A stretch of 64,000 nt of DNA from positions 124,001 to 188,000 of the forward strand of contig CALJHC010000013.1 in NCBI GenBank assembly GCA_938075415.1. The letters run 5' to 3'. Made by a program: the position numbers and the translations under genes. The notes below the pieces were generated by a model that saw only the letters and a list, made by a program, of their open reading frames with translations, was not told the DNA's origin and ran no database searches. The stretch comes from an uncultured Rubripirellula sp. (lineage in GTDB: Bacteria > Planctomycetota > Planctomycetia > Pirellulales > Pirellulaceae). Shown here piece after piece: positions 18,667 through 29,600 of the stretch (position 1 is its first letter; each line of letters starts with the position of its first letter).

Positions 18667-19908
18667 TTACTGAAGCTCATCAGTGAGAACGAATTCTTTC
18701 CATGGCACATCGCTGCTTTTGCCACGCGGGGTCAGCAACGCTTGATAGACGCGATAATCCACACTCGAACTGAGGAAACGAGTTTGACCATCCGCAAATC
18801 CGCAGTTGGCACCATCGACGTGAGCAGAGGAAGGACGAGCGAGGCTCGGTGCATCCCAAACATTTTCGTCCATCGTTAAGACGAAAATATCCTGACTGAT
18901 GTCGGTACCACCACCATTAATTTGATGCTGTTGATAGATTTCAAAAACCGGAGTGTTCGCGGGGCTCTTGGGTGGATTCGTGATCCCATTAAGCTGAGTG
19001 GCCTTGCTGTCTTCATAGTGCCAAACTAATCCATTGGAAAAGCGGGCATACCGAAGAAGACCCGAATTGGTAATGTCTTCAACTCCGGGACCACTGCTAA
19101 GCAGGTTAGCACCATCCAGAAAACCGGGACGATGCCATGGAGCAGCTTGGACGTTCTCGGAATAGAGAATCGTGTTGCCTTGCCCATCCTTTAAATCGTC
19201 AAGACTGACAGCATCAGCAGTCGGAAGCAAATTGCCGCTACCGTCCATTCCTCGATACTGCGAAGTGAAACAGCCGTTGGCTTTTGTCTGTGATCCAAGG
19301 AACGAATTGACCACTGTCCCAGGGCTTGAACTGCTGTGCCCTGTCTGAGTGTAGATCTGGGACATGCCATTATTGCTGACATAACTGTTCTTACCGTGCG
19401 AACCGGCAGAGACAGGGTTGCTGGGACACTGGAAGATTGCAAGATTCGGAGCGGCCAACTCGTGGAAGTTGTCACCGGACAAACCGCTGGTCGCTTCCAA
19501 CTCGCCAGCCCCATCACTAATCACTGGGTAACGGTCTTGAGTCCAGTGTTCAAAGGTTGGTTGAGCATCAAGCCAAGGCAAGATCGAGACCCCGAAACCA
19601 CCCACTTTAACGTGAGCTGGAACGGTTCCGCCGTAGTTACCCAGGTCCGAAGGGTCAGTTCCTCCACTACCCCCATTGGATGGATCGAAAAAGCCAAACT
19701 TGGCGACCCACGGCGGTAACTCACCCTTCGTGTTCTCGTACTGAACCGACCCGAGTGCGAAGTTCTTAATATTTGCCGCACATTGATTCCGTCGGGCAGT
19801 TTCTCTCGCAGCGTTAACCGCCGGAATCAACAGCCCCATAAGAATGCCAATGATGGCAATCACCACCAGCAATTCGACGAGGGTAAAACCGTTACGAGTA
19901 CGTTTCAT
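18667..19908 (-). CDS. DUF1559 prepilin-like protein (H-x9-DG domain)
   Basis: This 413-aa protein belongs to the planctomycete DUF1559 family. The N-terminus is a type IV pilin-like class III leader, GFTLVELLVVIAIIGILMGL, with the Gly-Phe cleavage site and Glu at position +5 expected for a prepilin peptidase. A conserved helix (AARETARRNQCAANIKN) follows, and near the C-terminus lies the H-x9-DG motif (AHVDGANCGFADG). The fold suggests a pseudopilin anchored in the membrane with a globular outer domain; the role is unknown. GGAG lies 6 nt before the ATG. The gene is monocistronic and ends at an intrinsic terminator. Confidence 0.92.
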   Translation of the reverse strand: MKRTRNGFTLVELLVVIAIIGILMGLLIPAVNAARETARRNQCAANIKNFALGSVQYENTKGELPPWVAKFGFFDPSNGGSGGTDPSDLGNYGGTVPAHVKVGGFGVSILPWLDAQPTFEHWTQDRYPVISDGAGELEATSGLSGDNFHELAAPNLAIFQCPSNPVSAGSHGKNSYVSNNGMSQIYTQTGHSSSSPGTVVNSFLGSQTKANGCFTSQYRGMDGSGNLLPTADAVSLDDLKDGQGNTILYSENVQAAPWHRPGFLDGANLLSSGPGVEDITNSGLLRYARFSNGLVWHYEDSKATQLNGITNPPKSPANTPVFEIYQQHQINGGGTDISQDIFVLTMDENVWDAPSLARPSSAHVDGANCGFADGQTRFLSSSVDYRVYQALLTPRGKSSDVPWKEFVLTDELQ

Positions 19909-21008
19909 AGGGGGCTCCAGAAGGGGGAGTGTTCGAAAAGATTTAGCTCGTCGCCAAGACGCGTCGGAGACGTGTGAATTGTGTTTTCAGTGTTAGTATC
20001 GCAAAGAGGCGTTTCATGTGCAAATGTTCGCCCACATCAGAACGCGTGAATCACCAAGAAACCCGCACGCAAACCTCCGTTTTTTTCAATTTTCCCAATC
20101 CCATCGACTGGCAATACCCGTATCGAACTCGGTTTCCGCCTAAGACGCATCAATTTGGCTCACCGGGATTTGGCTCACGGGAACCGACTGACAGAAACAA
20201 CCAGAACCCGAAAAGCCGGCACGGAAAGGCCGGTCATCTCCACAAGCCAATCTTCCCTTCAACCCTCGCCACCGATTATCAGCTCAGCCATCCCACATTC
20301 GTCGGTTGTCACCAACTCTGCAAATGCCAATCCACTGGCCGCACAGGAACCGGCAGATCGGCTAAAAATCCGAAAACCGCAAAGGTAGAAAACTACCCCT
20401 TAGTCGAAAATGATCTGGACTCCCCAAAATCAATGAGCCCCGCCAATCAAGCAGTACCGAATGGCAAAAAAAGAGAGGACTGCAATCGTCTCGCCTGCTC
20501 AAAATCTACATCGGGATCAATTCGGATCAAGAAAAGCCGCTTCAATTCGACCAGCACTGGCAACCGCTGAACCAAGATCCCCAGCAAGTCCCCAAAGGCA
20601 CCAATCAATGAACCGAAGCAAAATCAAAGTTAATTCAACACTCCGTTTTCAACCTTCTGTTCTCGCTAAACCTTACCCACCGTCAGTCAAAGCCTGCCAG
20701 CAGCTGCAACCGACAAGGAACCCTCAGCAAGACGCCCCTCAATCCCGACCCTACACCACACCCCCCATTTGAAAAAATGAAACACTTTTATTGGCCGCAC
20801 CCAGACGAAAACACAAAGAACATCACCTCCGGTTGGCATCGAAGCGAATTCACCAAATCCTTCACAGCTCTTTTTGCAAGCAAAATAAAAAGCTTTTCGA
20901 AGTGGACACTTAGCTAACGCACATCGAGAAATGCCTGCTTTGCGTGCAACCTGTCCGTGCACACATGCCAAGCACGATTGCCCGAAAGTCAGGCAATCGC
21001 CAGAAGTT
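19909..21008. other. 1.1-kb gap upstream of the RHH gene
   Basis: No convincing coding sequence is seen. A plus-strand frame at 19974-20570 is rich in Ser, Lys, Asn and Pro, lacks any motif and is rejected. A direct repeat of ATTTGGCTCAC (20152 and 20168) and a small GCCGGC/GCCGGT inverted repeat near 20215-20235 are the only structures noted. The promoter of the DUF1559 gene must lie at the left end. Confidence 0.35.
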
Positions 21009-21049
21009 GTTATGCAAGCATAACTTACAGCTGTCAACTTGACCGGTCA
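21009..21049. promoter_or_regulatory. Palindrome cluster upstream of the RHH gene
   Basis: Three inverted repeats lie within 41 bp: GTTATG-CAAG-CATAAC (21009-21024), GTCAACTTGAC (21033-21043) and the overlapping TGACCGGTCA (21040-21049). They end 60 bp before the preferred start of a ribbon-helix-helix protein. RHH repressors commonly bind such short palindromes next to their own genes, so this is a candidate autoregulatory operator. The function is inferred from position. Confidence 0.4.
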
Positions 21050-21108
21050 TGAGGATTGCATCGATTAAACCGATCACGCGACTCCTCAACTCGAAGGAAG
21101 ACATCGAG

Positions 21109-21705
21109 ATGTCTCAAATCCCATCTGACAGCCAATTACGTTACGCCAGCGATCCAGATCCATCCAAGGCCGAGCAAACCACCAACCGCCTGACACTTAC
21201 CCCCCTTAATGAGGATTCGCTTCCTGAAATGCGGGGAGAAGAAATCAAGCGATTAGCCCAGGACGCGTTTAGCAAGACTGGCAACTGGGTCGTCTTCTAC
21301 CGAGAAATCCTTGGCTCCTCGGGAATTGTGCGGCAGCTATTCCCCACGGTCGAGGAACGCCGAACCTTTGAGGCAACCGAGACCTATGCGGAATTGCAAG
21401 AAATGCTTGCCGCCCTCAGGAGTCACGACCTCTCGAAAAGCGATGCAACTGAACCAGAAAGGATGATTACGATTCGCATCCCCAAAAGCCTGCATGATGC
21501 ACTCAAAGATGAGTCTGAAGAGATGACCCTCAGCATCAACAAACTCTGCATCAGCAAACTACTCCAACACATTGACAGCCGTTTCGTCCCGATCCAACAA
21601 GGGCGTAGAAGAGGCCGTAGACCTGGCCCGCAGGGATCCAGAAAGAAACCCGAAGTGACCGTAACTCACCACGTCGTCAACCAATCTCCATTTAGCCAAG
21701 GCTGA
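21109..21705 (+). CDS. Ribbon-helix-helix DNA-binding protein
   Basis: This protein of about 198 aa contains a ribbon-helix-helix segment (MITIRIPKSLHDALKDES, then EEMTLSINKLCISKLLQ), the beta-strand-helix-helix pattern of Arc/MetJ-type DNA-binding proteins. Upstream is a conserved-looking block GNWVVFYREILGSSGIVRQL of unknown role. The tail is very basic (GRRRGRRPGP), which could contact DNA non-specifically. The ATG at 21109 is preferred to the ATG at 21049 because AAGGAAG precedes it by 9 nt. A cluster of palindromes upstream suggests autoregulation. Antitoxin-type RHH proteins exist, but no toxin-like partner was recognised next to it. Confidence 0.7.
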   Translation: MSQIPSDSQLRYASDPDPSKAEQTTNRLTLTPLNEDSLPEMRGEEIKRLAQDAFSKTGNWVVFYREILGSSGIVRQLFPTVEERRTFEATETYAELQEMLAALRSHDLSKSDATEPERMITIRIPKSLHDALKDESEEMTLSINKLCISKLLQHIDSRFVPIQQGRRRGRRPGPQGSRKKPEVTVTHHVVNQSPFSQG

Positions 21706-22468
21706 ACGGAGAGGGGGCAACTTAGAGGGTTCTCGAGAATCTGATGCCGGGAAGGATCCTTGCATCAGACAATTTATCGACGGCCAATTCTGGCGAGACG
21801 AAGAGGACACAGGGTATGACGTGGGCCCAGATCGCGGCTCAAATCCTAGCGAGCTGAAAACATTGCCTCGAAAAACCGAGCCAATGCCACCCCCCTTGCC
21901 GAGTGGCCAGCCAGTAAGAGCACCGATCTCTTCAGGCGATCGCTTCACGGAAGATGATGCCCTGAACAGACCGCCCCTCACAAAGCTCAGCTTTAGCCAT
22001 TGGTCTCAAGGCTAAACACCACCAGACACCAAAACGCTCCCATCTCCGCCGGCTAAGCCGATCAATCACGACCCACGCTTGTGGAATCAGCAATTGAGTC
22101 CCAAAATGCTCGCAGTCCAAGCGAGCGGAGTTCGGTACAACCCCTCGATCAACAAGTCTGCACTCGGTCCATCGTCTCGATACCCCGAGCACTCGCATTC
22201 GAGAAATTCAACTGGGAACCGATCGCCCTGACCGCAGGCATGACAACCGCTATGGCTGTCGCCGACGCAAAAACGGGGATTGGAAGCACTCCTACACTGA
22301 CTTCAGTTACCGAGGCAAGGTCACTGAGGCCAGCTCATGCAGGACCGATCAATAGTGGAAACGTGGTCAAACGGACGTTCCAGACACCAGAGGACCTGAC
22401 GTTTGCCAAACGATCCAGCAGGATGACTCCAACCAGCCAACCGAACAAACAAAGACCAGATACGCAAG
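21706..22468. other. Gap with an open reading frame in another phase
   Basis: After the RHH stop, another phase stays open to a stop at 22013-22015 and translates to a plausible, non-repetitive sequence (for example CIRQFIDGQFWRDEEDTGYD). Its only start codon is a GTG at 21821. It may be a remnant, a frameshifted extension or chance. A small hairpin TTTAGCC/GGCTAAA sits at its end. A second frame at 22081-22494 overlaps the lysA start and has no family features. Confidence 0.3.
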
Positions 22469-23740
22469 ATGATCAGCACCAATTCATTCAATAATTCACG
22501 AAGCACCATCTCCGGGATACCGGTTCACGAACTTGCAGAGCAATTCGGCACTCCACTGTACGTCTATGATCTCTCCGTAATCGAGAAGAGGATCGATGAA
22601 CTCTCCAAGTTTGATGTGGTGAGATACGCCCAAAAAGCTTGTGGCAACCTGGCAATCTTGGATCGCATGCGGAAACGCGGTGTTGTGGTCGACGCAGTCA
22701 GTGCTGGGGAAATTCATCGAGCCCTTCTGGCGGGATATTCTGGTGACCCATCCAAAGCAGAGATCGTTTACACGGCCGACCTTTTCGACCGAGCATCTCT
22801 GGAACTAGCTGTGGAGCACGCACTCGTCGTCAACTGCGGTTCGCCCGACATGATTAGTCAACTGGGTGAACTTCGCCCGGGTGCAGAAATCACGCTGAGA
22901 ATCAATCCTGGTTTCGGGCACGGCCATAGCCAGAAAACCAATACCGGTGGCGAGCAAAGCAAGCACGGCATTTGGCATACACAGATTGACGACTGCCTAC
23001 TTCGAGCCGATCAAACAGGAGTAACTGTCACCGGCCTTCACATGCACATTGGCTCGGGCACCGACCTGGAGCATCTCAGCGAAGTTTGCGATGCGATGGA
23101 AAAGGCAGCGATGACTGTCGGCCGAACCATTCACACCATCAGTGCCGGTGGCGGATTACCCGTGCCCTACCGGGACGACGAAACCTACGTCGATTTGGAT
23201 CAATACTTTGATCTCTGGGACGCCGTTCGAAATCGCCTCAGTGAACGATTTGGACATCACATTTCACTGGAAATTGAACCCGGACGCTTTTTAGCTGCCG
23301 AGTCCGGATACCTGATCGCGGAAGTTCGCAGCGTGAAGCGAATGGGAGAAAATCTGTTCGCCTTGGTGGATGCTGGTTTCAACGACCTCGCTCGCCCCGT
23401 CATGTACGGCTCGTACCATCCGATTTCGGTGTCGGCGAAATCAGGAGACGCGTCCGAGAGGGAGTCCGTGCCGGTCGTTGTGGGAGGACCGCTTTGTGAA
23501 TCGGGTGATATTTTCACCCAACGCGAGGGAGGCTACGTTGACTCACGTCTTCTACCCGCCCCGCGAGTTGGCGATTACATCGTTCTTGAGAACGCCGGAG
23601 CTTACGGTTTCGTGATGGCGAGCAATTACAACAGCAAACAGCGAGCGGCAGAAGTCTTGATCGAAAACGGTTCGGCAAAATTGATTCGTCAACGGGAGAG
23701 CTTTGAAGACCTGACTCGCGGTGAGATGATTCCCGAGTGA
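22469..23740 (+). CDS. lysA: Diaminopimelate decarboxylase
   Basis: This 423-aa PLP-dependent fold-type III decarboxylase converts meso-diaminopimelate to L-lysine plus CO2, the last step of lysine synthesis, in the cytoplasm. The PLP-binding lysine lies in VVRYAQKACGN (K56). Further motifs are LHMHIGSGTDLEHL, the glycine-rich HTISAGGGLPVPY, EIEPGRFLAAESG, and the C-terminal GGPLCESGDIF and NAGAYGFVMASNYN. Length and motif order fit LysA, although related decarboxylases share this fold. ATG 22469 is used. It stands alone, with a convergent sulfatase gene downstream, so a link to its neighbours is not evident. Confidence 0.9.
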   Translation: MISTNSFNNSRSTISGIPVHELAEQFGTPLYVYDLSVIEKRIDELSKFDVVRYAQKACGNLAILDRMRKRGVVVDAVSAGEIHRALLAGYSGDPSKAEIVYTADLFDRASLELAVEHALVVNCGSPDMISQLGELRPGAEITLRINPGFGHGHSQKTNTGGEQSKHGIWHTQIDDCLLRADQTGVTVTGLHMHIGSGTDLEHLSEVCDAMEKAAMTVGRTIHTISAGGGLPVPYRDDETYVDLDQYFDLWDAVRNRLSERFGHHISLEIEPGRFLAAESGYLIAEVRSVKRMGENLFALVDAGFNDLARPVMYGSYHPISVSAKSGDASERESVPVVVGGPLCESGDIFTQREGGYVDSRLLPAPRVGDYIVLENAGAYGFVMASNYNSKQRAAEVLIENGSAKLIRQRESFEDLTRGEMIPE

Positions 23741-23982
23741 ACCAAAAATCAAACAGCCTCGGCCGCTAATACTCAGGGTTGCTCTCCAGTACGCCCCTTC
23801 GCAATTCCCACACAAAACGCAGCGGGCCTCAGCAAGGACGAGTCCTCGGCGGGCGACTTGCTTGTCTAATCTTGCTTGATACCAAACAGGATCCAGTGGC
23901 GAGCGGGCGGAAAGACAGCATTAAGCTTGGACCAGCCCCCTCAACGGACAAACACACAGAAGAAATAACCAGGGCGGTGCGT

Positions 23983-25557
23983 TCAGCGTTTTGGCTCGCT
24001 GGTCCGCAGGTACTCGTTAGGAAAGGGAGCTTGAGGGGACTCATTCGGATGCCGCCACGGGAAAACCGGTCCGCGATCCTCAAGCAAAGGTATCTCATAC
24101 CCCTCACTCTCAAAAAGCATTTCCCACAACTGACCATTCATCTGCGCAATTCTTGCCTTCTGTTTTGGATCATCAATCAAATTATTCAATTCACCTGGGT
24201 CGTTTTCCAAGTCATAAAGCTCATCACGATCCCAGATGCCATGACATCGAATGTATTTCCAACGGCCCCCAAGTACTGCATGTAACGTTGGAGTATGGGG
24301 ATAATTACGTTCCCAGTAATACTCGTAAAGCAACCGATCTCGCATGATCCCCTCAGACGCTTTACCCGTAATGACACTCCAAAAACTTTTGCCATCAGAT
24401 TTCTCCAACTCAATCGACTTCGTCGCCTCCAGAACGGTCGGGGCGATATCGATGTTGCCGACCAATTGATTGATACGCTGCCCCGATTTGATCACACCCT
24501 CAGCCGCGATCAGCAGGGGCACACGAGCACTCGCTTCATACGCCGTGCGTTTATCAATCAGACCGTGATCTCCAAACTGAAACCCATTGTCACCCATGTA
24601 GATAAACAGGGTCGTTTCACTCAAACCCTCGTCATCCAAATACGCTCTGAGTCGCCCAACACTATCATCGACCGCCAAAAGCGACTCACAATATCGTCGA
24701 TAATAAACCTCGGGAGAAAACCCCTGAATGTTGTAACCAAAGTCGGCGCCGTGACGACTATTGCGTTGATTGCGCACCCACATCGGCAGCCCCCCAGCCT
24801 CCATTGCTGCAACGGTTGGGACATCAATGGGTAATGACTGGTCGTCATAACGACCACGATGCCGATCCGCTGGCACGAAGTCAGCGTGCACAGCCTTGTG
24901 GCTGACATACATAAAAAATGGTCTGGAATCATCACGATTTTTTAGCCAATCAATGGCATAGTCTGTTAGCTCGTCAGTGATGTACCCGCGCTGTGGCACA
25001 CGCTTGCCGTTAAGGTTGAATCCATCATAGGTGGTCTGCGGAACCTCCCGAGTCGTGCCGTGACCGTCAGGCCAATAAGTGCCTTGCCCCTTGAAAGCCA
25101 ACCAATGATCAAAGCCTCTCTGTGGGTCATCACGATCACCCCCCATGTGCCACTTTCCGAAAAAAGCCGTCTCATATCCACTCTGTTGCAGTTGCTGCGG
25201 AAAAAAAACGAGCGACTCATCAACAGGATGATAGTTATCAACAACTCGATGATTATGAGCGTACAGACCCGTCAAAATGGATGCCCGACTCGGGGAACAA
25301 AGAGAGGTCGTTACGTAGGTCTTGGTAAATAAAGCACCATCATTAGCCAGCTGATCCAAATGTGGCGTTTCAAGGAATGGATGCCCTTCAACACCTAAAC
25401 AGTCATAACGGTGGTCATCACAAAGTACAAAAACGACATTCATCCGATTCGAGTCTGCCCCCGCGACAATCGAGTCTTCCGGTACCGCGAAAGATCCAAA
25501 GACGACCAAACCAGCAAGCACCACCAATCGACAGCGACAAAAACCAAAGCGATGCAT
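23983..25557 (-). CDS. Secreted formylglycine-dependent sulfatase
   Basis: This 524-aa type I sulfatase starts with an N-terminal signal peptide (about residues 8-33). The metal-binding start VVFVLCDDHRYD (D47-D48) is followed by the modification motif CSPSR (87-91) with RASILTGLYAHNH, in which Cys is converted to formylglycine. FFGKWHMGG and the late block GDNGFQFGDHGLIDKR are also typical. It should hydrolyse sulfate esters, probably of a polysaccharide, outside the cytoplasm; the exact substrate is not predictable. The gene is divergent from the cupin/PSD1/DUF1501 unit and convergent with lysA. Its closeness to haem-motif PSD1 proteins with candidate glycan-binding inserts fits a sulfated-glycan locus. 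Confidence 0.92.
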   Translation of the reverse strand: MHRFGFCRCRLVVLAGLVVFGSFAVPEDSIVAGADSNRMNVVFVLCDDHRYDCLGVEGHPFLETPHLDQLANDGALFTKTYVTTSLCSPSRASILTGLYAHNHRVVDNYHPVDESLVFFPQQLQQSGYETAFFGKWHMGGDRDDPQRGFDHWLAFKGQGTYWPDGHGTTREVPQTTYDGFNLNGKRVPQRGYITDELTDYAIDWLKNRDDSRPFFMYVSHKAVHADFVPADRHRGRYDDQSLPIDVPTVAAMEAGGLPMWVRNQRNSRHGADFGYNIQGFSPEVYYRRYCESLLAVDDSVGRLRAYLDDEGLSETTLFIYMGDNGFQFGDHGLIDKRTAYEASARVPLLIAAEGVIKSGQRINQLVGNIDIAPTVLEATKSIELEKSDGKSFWSVITGKASEGIMRDRLLYEYYWERNYPHTPTLHAVLGGRWKYIRCHGIWDRDELYDLENDPGELNNLIDDPKQKARIAQMNGQLWEMLFESEGYEIPLLEDRGPVFPWRHPNESPQAPFPNEYLRTSEPKR

Positions 25558-26332
25558 TAAACTTTCCAGCTTAAGAGAACGAAACTAAAACGTGATCAAC
25601 TTCCAAGAACAAGCCATCATCAAGGTACGCTAAAAACCAAAGCGAATACTGCTGCTCAAGCCAACTCAATCTGATCAAGGAAGCAAGTGACATCCATTGC
25701 ATTCACTCAGCACCAGCCAATCCTCTCAAGTCAATACTTTCATGTCAAAAAAAGAGAACGTGATGAGAGCGACCAAGTTAGTGAAGTGATTCAGGAACAT
25801 CAAAGACTACCTTAACTTGATGGACATCCTATTACAGCGACAGTCCTCACGCGAGACTCCACTTCAAACTCGCTGCCGTGAACCAACCAAGATTGCCGCG
25901 AAATCAATTGGCTCGGAACCGAGCTTGACCGAAAACAGGATCCACAAACCATTAGTCTGCTGAGAGTACCTCGGAGCCTTTGCAAAGAAGGACCTGGAAT
26001 CAAGCCATGACCGAAAGTCAACCGCCAGCTCAATACGAATCGCAAACGTGGCGAAGATCCTTTACCTAAGTCACCGAGGCGAGCGTACCCATCAGAATTG
26101 ACTCCGCAGTGTCGGCGAAATCAAATCGCATGGAACCCCAGTTCGCAATAAAATTTTGCGTGAGCGATGAACTCACCAGACCAGGTATCGATGCCCGCGC
26201 TTCAGTTCGTTTCAAACCGCCTCCCAACTCGGTATCGATTAGGATCTGTTACTTCATCAACGTCACCGGTTACCTTGCGTTAAACGACTCACACCCAACC
26301 GCATTCACCCTAAAAACTTTGGTCGCAGAAGC
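25558..26332. other. Divergent intergenic region
   Basis: This 775-bp region separates the divergent sulfatase and cupin genes and should contain both promoters. No clear promoter pair, riboswitch or long inverted repeat could be picked by eye. A frame at 26109-26417 overlaps the cupin gene in another phase and is rejected. Confidence 0.35.
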
Positions 26333-26683
26333 ATGCCATTTATCGAGATTGATAAAATTCCTCCGCAGGAAGTTGCACCCGGTTGCCACCTTCGAACGCC
26401 GTACGGCGAGAATCTAATGCTCTCCTACTTGGAAATGGACGAGGATGCAGAAATACCACTTCATGATCACCCGCACGAACAAGCAGGAATCTTGCTTCGT
26501 GGCACGCTGGAACTCACGATCGGTGAGGAAACCCAGACGGTTCAGCCCGGCGCCATGTTCCTGATTCCACCGAATACTCCTCATCGGGCGATTGCAGTGG
26601 GCGGTCCAGTGGTTGTCCTTGACGTGTTCAGTCCCGTCAGGGAGGACTATGCCATGCTCATGAATTCAACGAACAATGACTAA
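26333..26683 (+). CDS. Small single-domain cupin
   Basis: This 116-aa single cupin barrel has a first motif with IPLHDHPHEQAGILLRG (H44, H46, H48, E49) and a second with the PGAMFLIPPNTPHRA block (H84). It supplies the usual metal ligands of small cupins. Such proteins may be metal-dependent enzymes, sugar-binding or regulatory; the reaction is not predictable. The ATG of the downstream PSD1 frame (26676) lies before the cupin stop, so the genes overlap by 8 bp if that start is used. The location before a PSD1/DUF1501 pair suggests a shared transcript and a possible role in the same carbohydrate pathway. Confidence 0.8.
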   Translation: MPFIEIDKIPPQEVAPGCHLRTPYGENLMLSYLEMDEDAEIPLHDHPHEQAGILLRGTLELTIGEETQTVQPGAMFLIPPNTPHRAIAVGGPVVVLDVFSPVREDYAMLMNSTNND

Positions 26684-29600
26684 GGTAATGACGTTTTTTC
26701 TTTCTTTGATAAGGCGTTTAATTCATCATTACCCAGCCAAAGCCTGTCTACTTTTTGCCTACCTCGATAAATTCACCTCCGGATCACAAGGTCCGCGATT
26801 CTTGCATGATATAATTAACAGGTTATCCGCTTTACCTGCTTTGGATCGAATCACCGTGCTCAGAAACGTTCTAATCATCGCTTTCACGCTGTTGACTCAG
26901 GCAGTTGTCTGCTTGGCCAGCAATGCGAACGAGGTGGATTACGTAACGCAAATCAAGACGATCCTTTCCGAAAAGTGCTATGCCTGCCATGGTGCACTCA
27001 AGCAAGAATCCAGCCTTCGCCTGGAAACTCGTTCTCTGATACTTCAAGGCGGGGATAGTGGACCAGCAATCGATCTCGATTACCCCAGATCCAGCGCAAT
27101 TCTTGAACGCGTTAGATCTCAGGACGAAGATCGAATGCCACCGGAGGGCGAAGGAGCCAAGCTTTCAGAGGAACAAGTGCAGCTGATCGAAAGATGGATC
27201 CAGCTTGGAGCACCGGCTCCACAAGAGGCACCCCCGGCGGCACCCTCGGAACACTGGGCATTCCAGCCCATCCAACCCTCACTTCACCTCTCGGAGGCTT
27301 CGCGGCGCACAGAAGATAACCCAATTGATACGTTGCTATCCCAGAAACAAAAGCAAGAGGGCCTCACCCCGCAGCCTCCAGCCTTGCGTACCATTCAAAT
27401 CCGCAGACTTTACTTGGATCTGATCGGGCTGCCACCCACCTTGGACCAACTAAATGATGACCGAGAACTTTCACTTCTGATTGATGAATTACTCGATCGT
27501 CCTGAGCACGGTGAGCGTTGGGGACGTCACTGGATGGATATCTGGCGTTACTCGGACTGGTACGGACTGGGGGCACAACTGAGAAACAGCCAGAAACATT
27601 TGTGGCATTGGCGTGATTGGATCATTCAGTCGCTCAACGACGACAAAGGCTACGATCAAATGATTCGCGAAATGCTTGCCGGGGATGAAATCGATCCAAC
27701 CAACCAATCCGCCCTAGCAGCGACAGGTTATCTTGCGCGGAACTACTACCTGTTTAATCGAACGACTTGGCTCGACAACACCATCGAACACACAAGCAAG
27801 GCATTCTTGGGCCTGACGGTGAACTGCGCAAAGTGCCACGATCACAAATATGATCCGATCTCGCATGTTGACTATTACCGCATGCGAGCGATCTTCGAGC
27901 CTCATCAAGTGCGATTGGATCCAATCCCGGGAGTGATCGATTTCGAATCCGATGGACTTCCCCGAGTGTTTGATGACGACCTTGATGCAATCACTCAACT
28001 GCATCGGAAAGGTGATCCCAAAAACCCCGACTTGGATACCTTGATTACCGCGGGAATTCCGGCAATTTTTGACAGCGAAAAAAACGTCATCAACGAAGTC
28101 CAGCTTCCAGCCCATGCTTACGCGCCCAACACTCGCCTGCACGTCCAAACTGACCAACTGCACGCGATCGATCAACAGATTACGTCGGCCGAAAAAAAAC
28201 TAGAGGATTCTCTACGCCAGCTAACAGAAAAAATTGAGCAGGCGACTCACGAGAAACAAACCAAACCCCAAGAGCCATTCTTTTTCACTGAAGATTTCGA
28301 TGAGAATCAGCCTGATCGATGGGAACTGGCGGGAGATTCATGGGAATTCAAAGAAGGCGCGTTACATCAAACCAAGGCGACTCGAGAACCCCATTTCGCA
28401 AAGCTGAAAACCCAACTGCCACATGATTTTGTCCTGGAATGTGATTACACGCATACCGGTGGAACGACTTATCGATCGGTCACATTTCGCTTTGATCAGT
28501 CATCAGACGGAAATGAAAACAACTTCGTGTACACAAGTGCTCATGCGGCAGGTAAGAAAATCCAAGCCGCCTTCACCCGGAACGGACAATCCACTTATCC
28601 AGCCGAAGCTAGAAAGTCCGTCGACATCAAAGAAGGACACCAGTACCACCTTAAGTTCGCTTTGCGTGATCGCTTGATTAATGTTTGGCTGGATGATGTC
28701 TTCATGTTCGCTTATCGATTTCCCCAGCGTTTCAAGGGAAAACTTAGTCTTTCGGGTTTTGATTCAACGGTTGCGTTCGACCAACTTGAAATTCACTCGG
28801 TTACACCGGATCTGGAACTGAGAGAACCAGAAAATGGAGAAAACTCACCCACTGCGCCGGAAGCGGCTGTAAAAATTGCTCAAGCGGAACTGGACCATCT
28901 TCGCTCAAAAAGAGAATCCATCGCCGCAACACTCCAGGCCGATCGAATCCGGTACCTCGATCAATCATTGGATCCGCAAAAAAAGAGACCCAACGAAACA
29001 GAAAGCGAAAGCCGTCTCTTTCTGGCTGCAGCAATGGCTCAACAAAGACTCAAGATTTCAGAAGCTAAACTCCAGCTCGCGAAAAATTTCGAGAATCCAG
29101 AAAAGGAAAAAAAAGCGGCTGATGAAGTCAGCAAGGCAATGGAAACCCTTGAAAGTCTTGCCACCAAATCACCCGAGAACATCCAATACAACTCGTTTCG
29201 AGCAAGTAAAAAAGCATTGGAGTCACCGGCAGACAAGGAAGAGCATTACCCGGTTACCTACCCATCAACGAGTACCGGTCGTCGGTCGACGTTCGCAAAT
29301 TGGATTGCGTCAAAACACAACCCATTAACTGCTCGTGTCGCGGTGAACCATGTCTGGATGCGTCACTTTGGTGAACCGCTCGTTGAATCAGTTTTTGATT
29401 TCGGTTTACGAGCTTCCCCGCCAATGCACCAAGACATTCTTGATCAACTCGCTTTTGAGTTCATGGAATCGGGATGGAGCTTCAAGCATCTGCATCGGAT
29501 CATCCTGAATTCAAAAGCCTATCTACGTAGTTCATCAAACCTGAAAGCGACGCAGAGGTGCCTGGAGGCAGATCCTGGCAATCGAAATTACTGGCGAATG

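Noticed and set aside
19974..20570. 198-codon plus-strand frame upstream of the RHH gene
   Set aside because: Biased composition (Ser, Lys, Asn, Pro), no domain or ribosome site, and it starts within the leader of the opposite-strand DUF1559 gene.
21109..21705. Toxin-antitoxin module around the RHH protein
   Set aside because: No small toxin-like gene (RelE, HicA, VapC type) is found on either side.
22081..22494. 137-codon frame overlapping the lysA start
   Set aside because: GTG start, no recognisable motif, and overlap with the well-supported lysA start.
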